From an uncultured Prevotellaceae bacterium (GTDB lineage: Bacteria > Bacteroidota > Bacteroidia > Bacteroidales > Bacteroidaceae): 48,566 nt of DNA. Below, piece by piece: positions 48,165 to 48,566 of this stretch (the first letter of the stretch is position 1; the number at the start of each line of letters is the position of its first letter). The notes under the pieces are model-generated. The model was not told the DNA's origin and did not search any database. It saw only the letters and a program-made list of their open reading frames with translations. Position numbers and translations under genes: made by a program. The stretch lies in contig CADACW010000024.1 in assembly GCA_902786565.1 (NCBI GenBank), forward strand, positions 1-48,566, given 5' to 3'.

Positions 48165-48566
48165 TCAAAGCATATAATGCTTGGTTAGGAAATAAGTCCT
48201 GTCCCAATCCACAATTTTAACCTCGGACTCCTTTGCCGGGTGGATGTCGTTCACATCGAGTACCATCACCTTCTTGTCAGCCGTGTCGTAAAGAGGCCAC
48301 TCCTTGGCCTTGCCGTCAGGAGACTGGTCGGCAGTGAGCGACGGGTTGCCGGTCTTGGCAAACTGCACCCACATCTTGCGCATGGTCTTGCAGAAGGTGG
48401 GGTCGATGTCTGTCTGATCCGGATGGCAGAATACGATGGGAAGCTCTTCACCATGTGCAGCCTTCAGCTTTGGTTCAGAAGCCTCCACCCTATAGAAATA
48501 GGTGTACGACTTGCCACCGGCATTGGTCTGGTTCTCCGACATTCTCATGCACGGTGCAAGGAACCA
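48165..48566 (-). CDS. Type B carboxylesterase family protein, C-terminal part
   Basis: The last 133 residues of a larger protein that enters from the right edge; no start lies in the window and the frame stays open to base 48566. The segment NAGGKSYTYFYRVE, the HGEELPIVFC motif (containing the region of the catalytic His), CKTMRKMWVQFAKTGNPS and the WPLYD end are typical of type B carboxylesterases (PF00135). The family hydrolyses carboxyl esters; some gut Bacteroidetes members act on plant esters. The nucleophile region is not visible. Confidence 0.8.
   Translation of the reverse strand, partial: WFLAPCMRMSENQTNAGGKSYTYFYRVEASEPKLKAAHGEELPIVFCHPDQTDIDPTFCKTMRKMWVQFAKTGNPSLTADQSPDGKAKEWPLYDTADKKVMVLDVNDIHPAKESEVKIVDWDRTYFLTKHYML

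Noticed and set aside
1-48566. tRNA or rRNA genes
   Set aside because: No cloverleaf with a GGTTCRAATCC-type arm and no rRNA core sequences were recognised on either strand.

Overview
The window comes from a Bacteroidota genome, most likely a Prevotella-type gut or rumen species. At least six promoters have the phylum's own architecture, TTTG then exactly 20 nt then TAnnTTTG. Proteins carry Bacteroidetes-style lipoprotein signals, and the xylan genes match the xyn cluster layout known from Prevotella bryantii.

Positions 1-4517 are accessory DNA. They hold the 3' end of a group II intron, a truncated copy of a nearby gene, the wreck of a RelB/PIN toxin-antitoxin pair, an intact DUF4143-type ATPase behind a palindromic operator, a doubly broken HigBA pair plus a second HigA tail, two small secreted or membrane Cys-rich proteins, a candidate structured RNA, and one intact antitoxin/PIN-toxin pair.

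Positions 4521-20031 are a xylan-degradation locus with two divergent operons. The minus-strand operon encodes GH30-GH43-dockerin, GH43, GH10-CE1 (xylanase/feruloyl esterase), GH43-CBM6 and GH29. The plus-strand operon encodes an SGNH esterase, a GPH-family symporter, a GH10 xylanase and a cytoplasmic GH43 xylosidase. A GH67 alpha-glucuronidase lies apart at 23965. No SusC/SusD pair and no xylan regulator are in the window. Between are signal peptidase I with an apparently dead paralogue, dapB, and a papain-like lipoprotein.

Positions 25769-47871 are a large anaerobic (cobalt-early) cobalamin locus. Four bifunctional fusions (CbiH-CbiC, CbiE-CbiT, CbiG-CbiF, CbiJ-CbiD) cover most of ring remodelling. 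CbiA, CbiP, CobD and CbiB form one operon that also contains an unexpected RAYT-like protein. CobT and CobU handle the lower ligand. A B12 riboswitch precedes two BtuB-like receptors that enclose a lipoprotein form of CbiK, and BtuF-BtuC follow. CbiL, CobS, BtuR and the ABC ATPase are not seen here.

The window ends with a mobilization-gene remnant and the 3' part of a type B carboxylesterase. The most interesting signals are the surface-type CbiK between two receptors, the RAYT fusion translationally coupled inside the cobalamin operon with a perfect inverted repeat in its own coding sequence, the dead signal peptidase paralogue, the structured RNA, and intergenic palindromic arrays whose unit sequence differs at each site.
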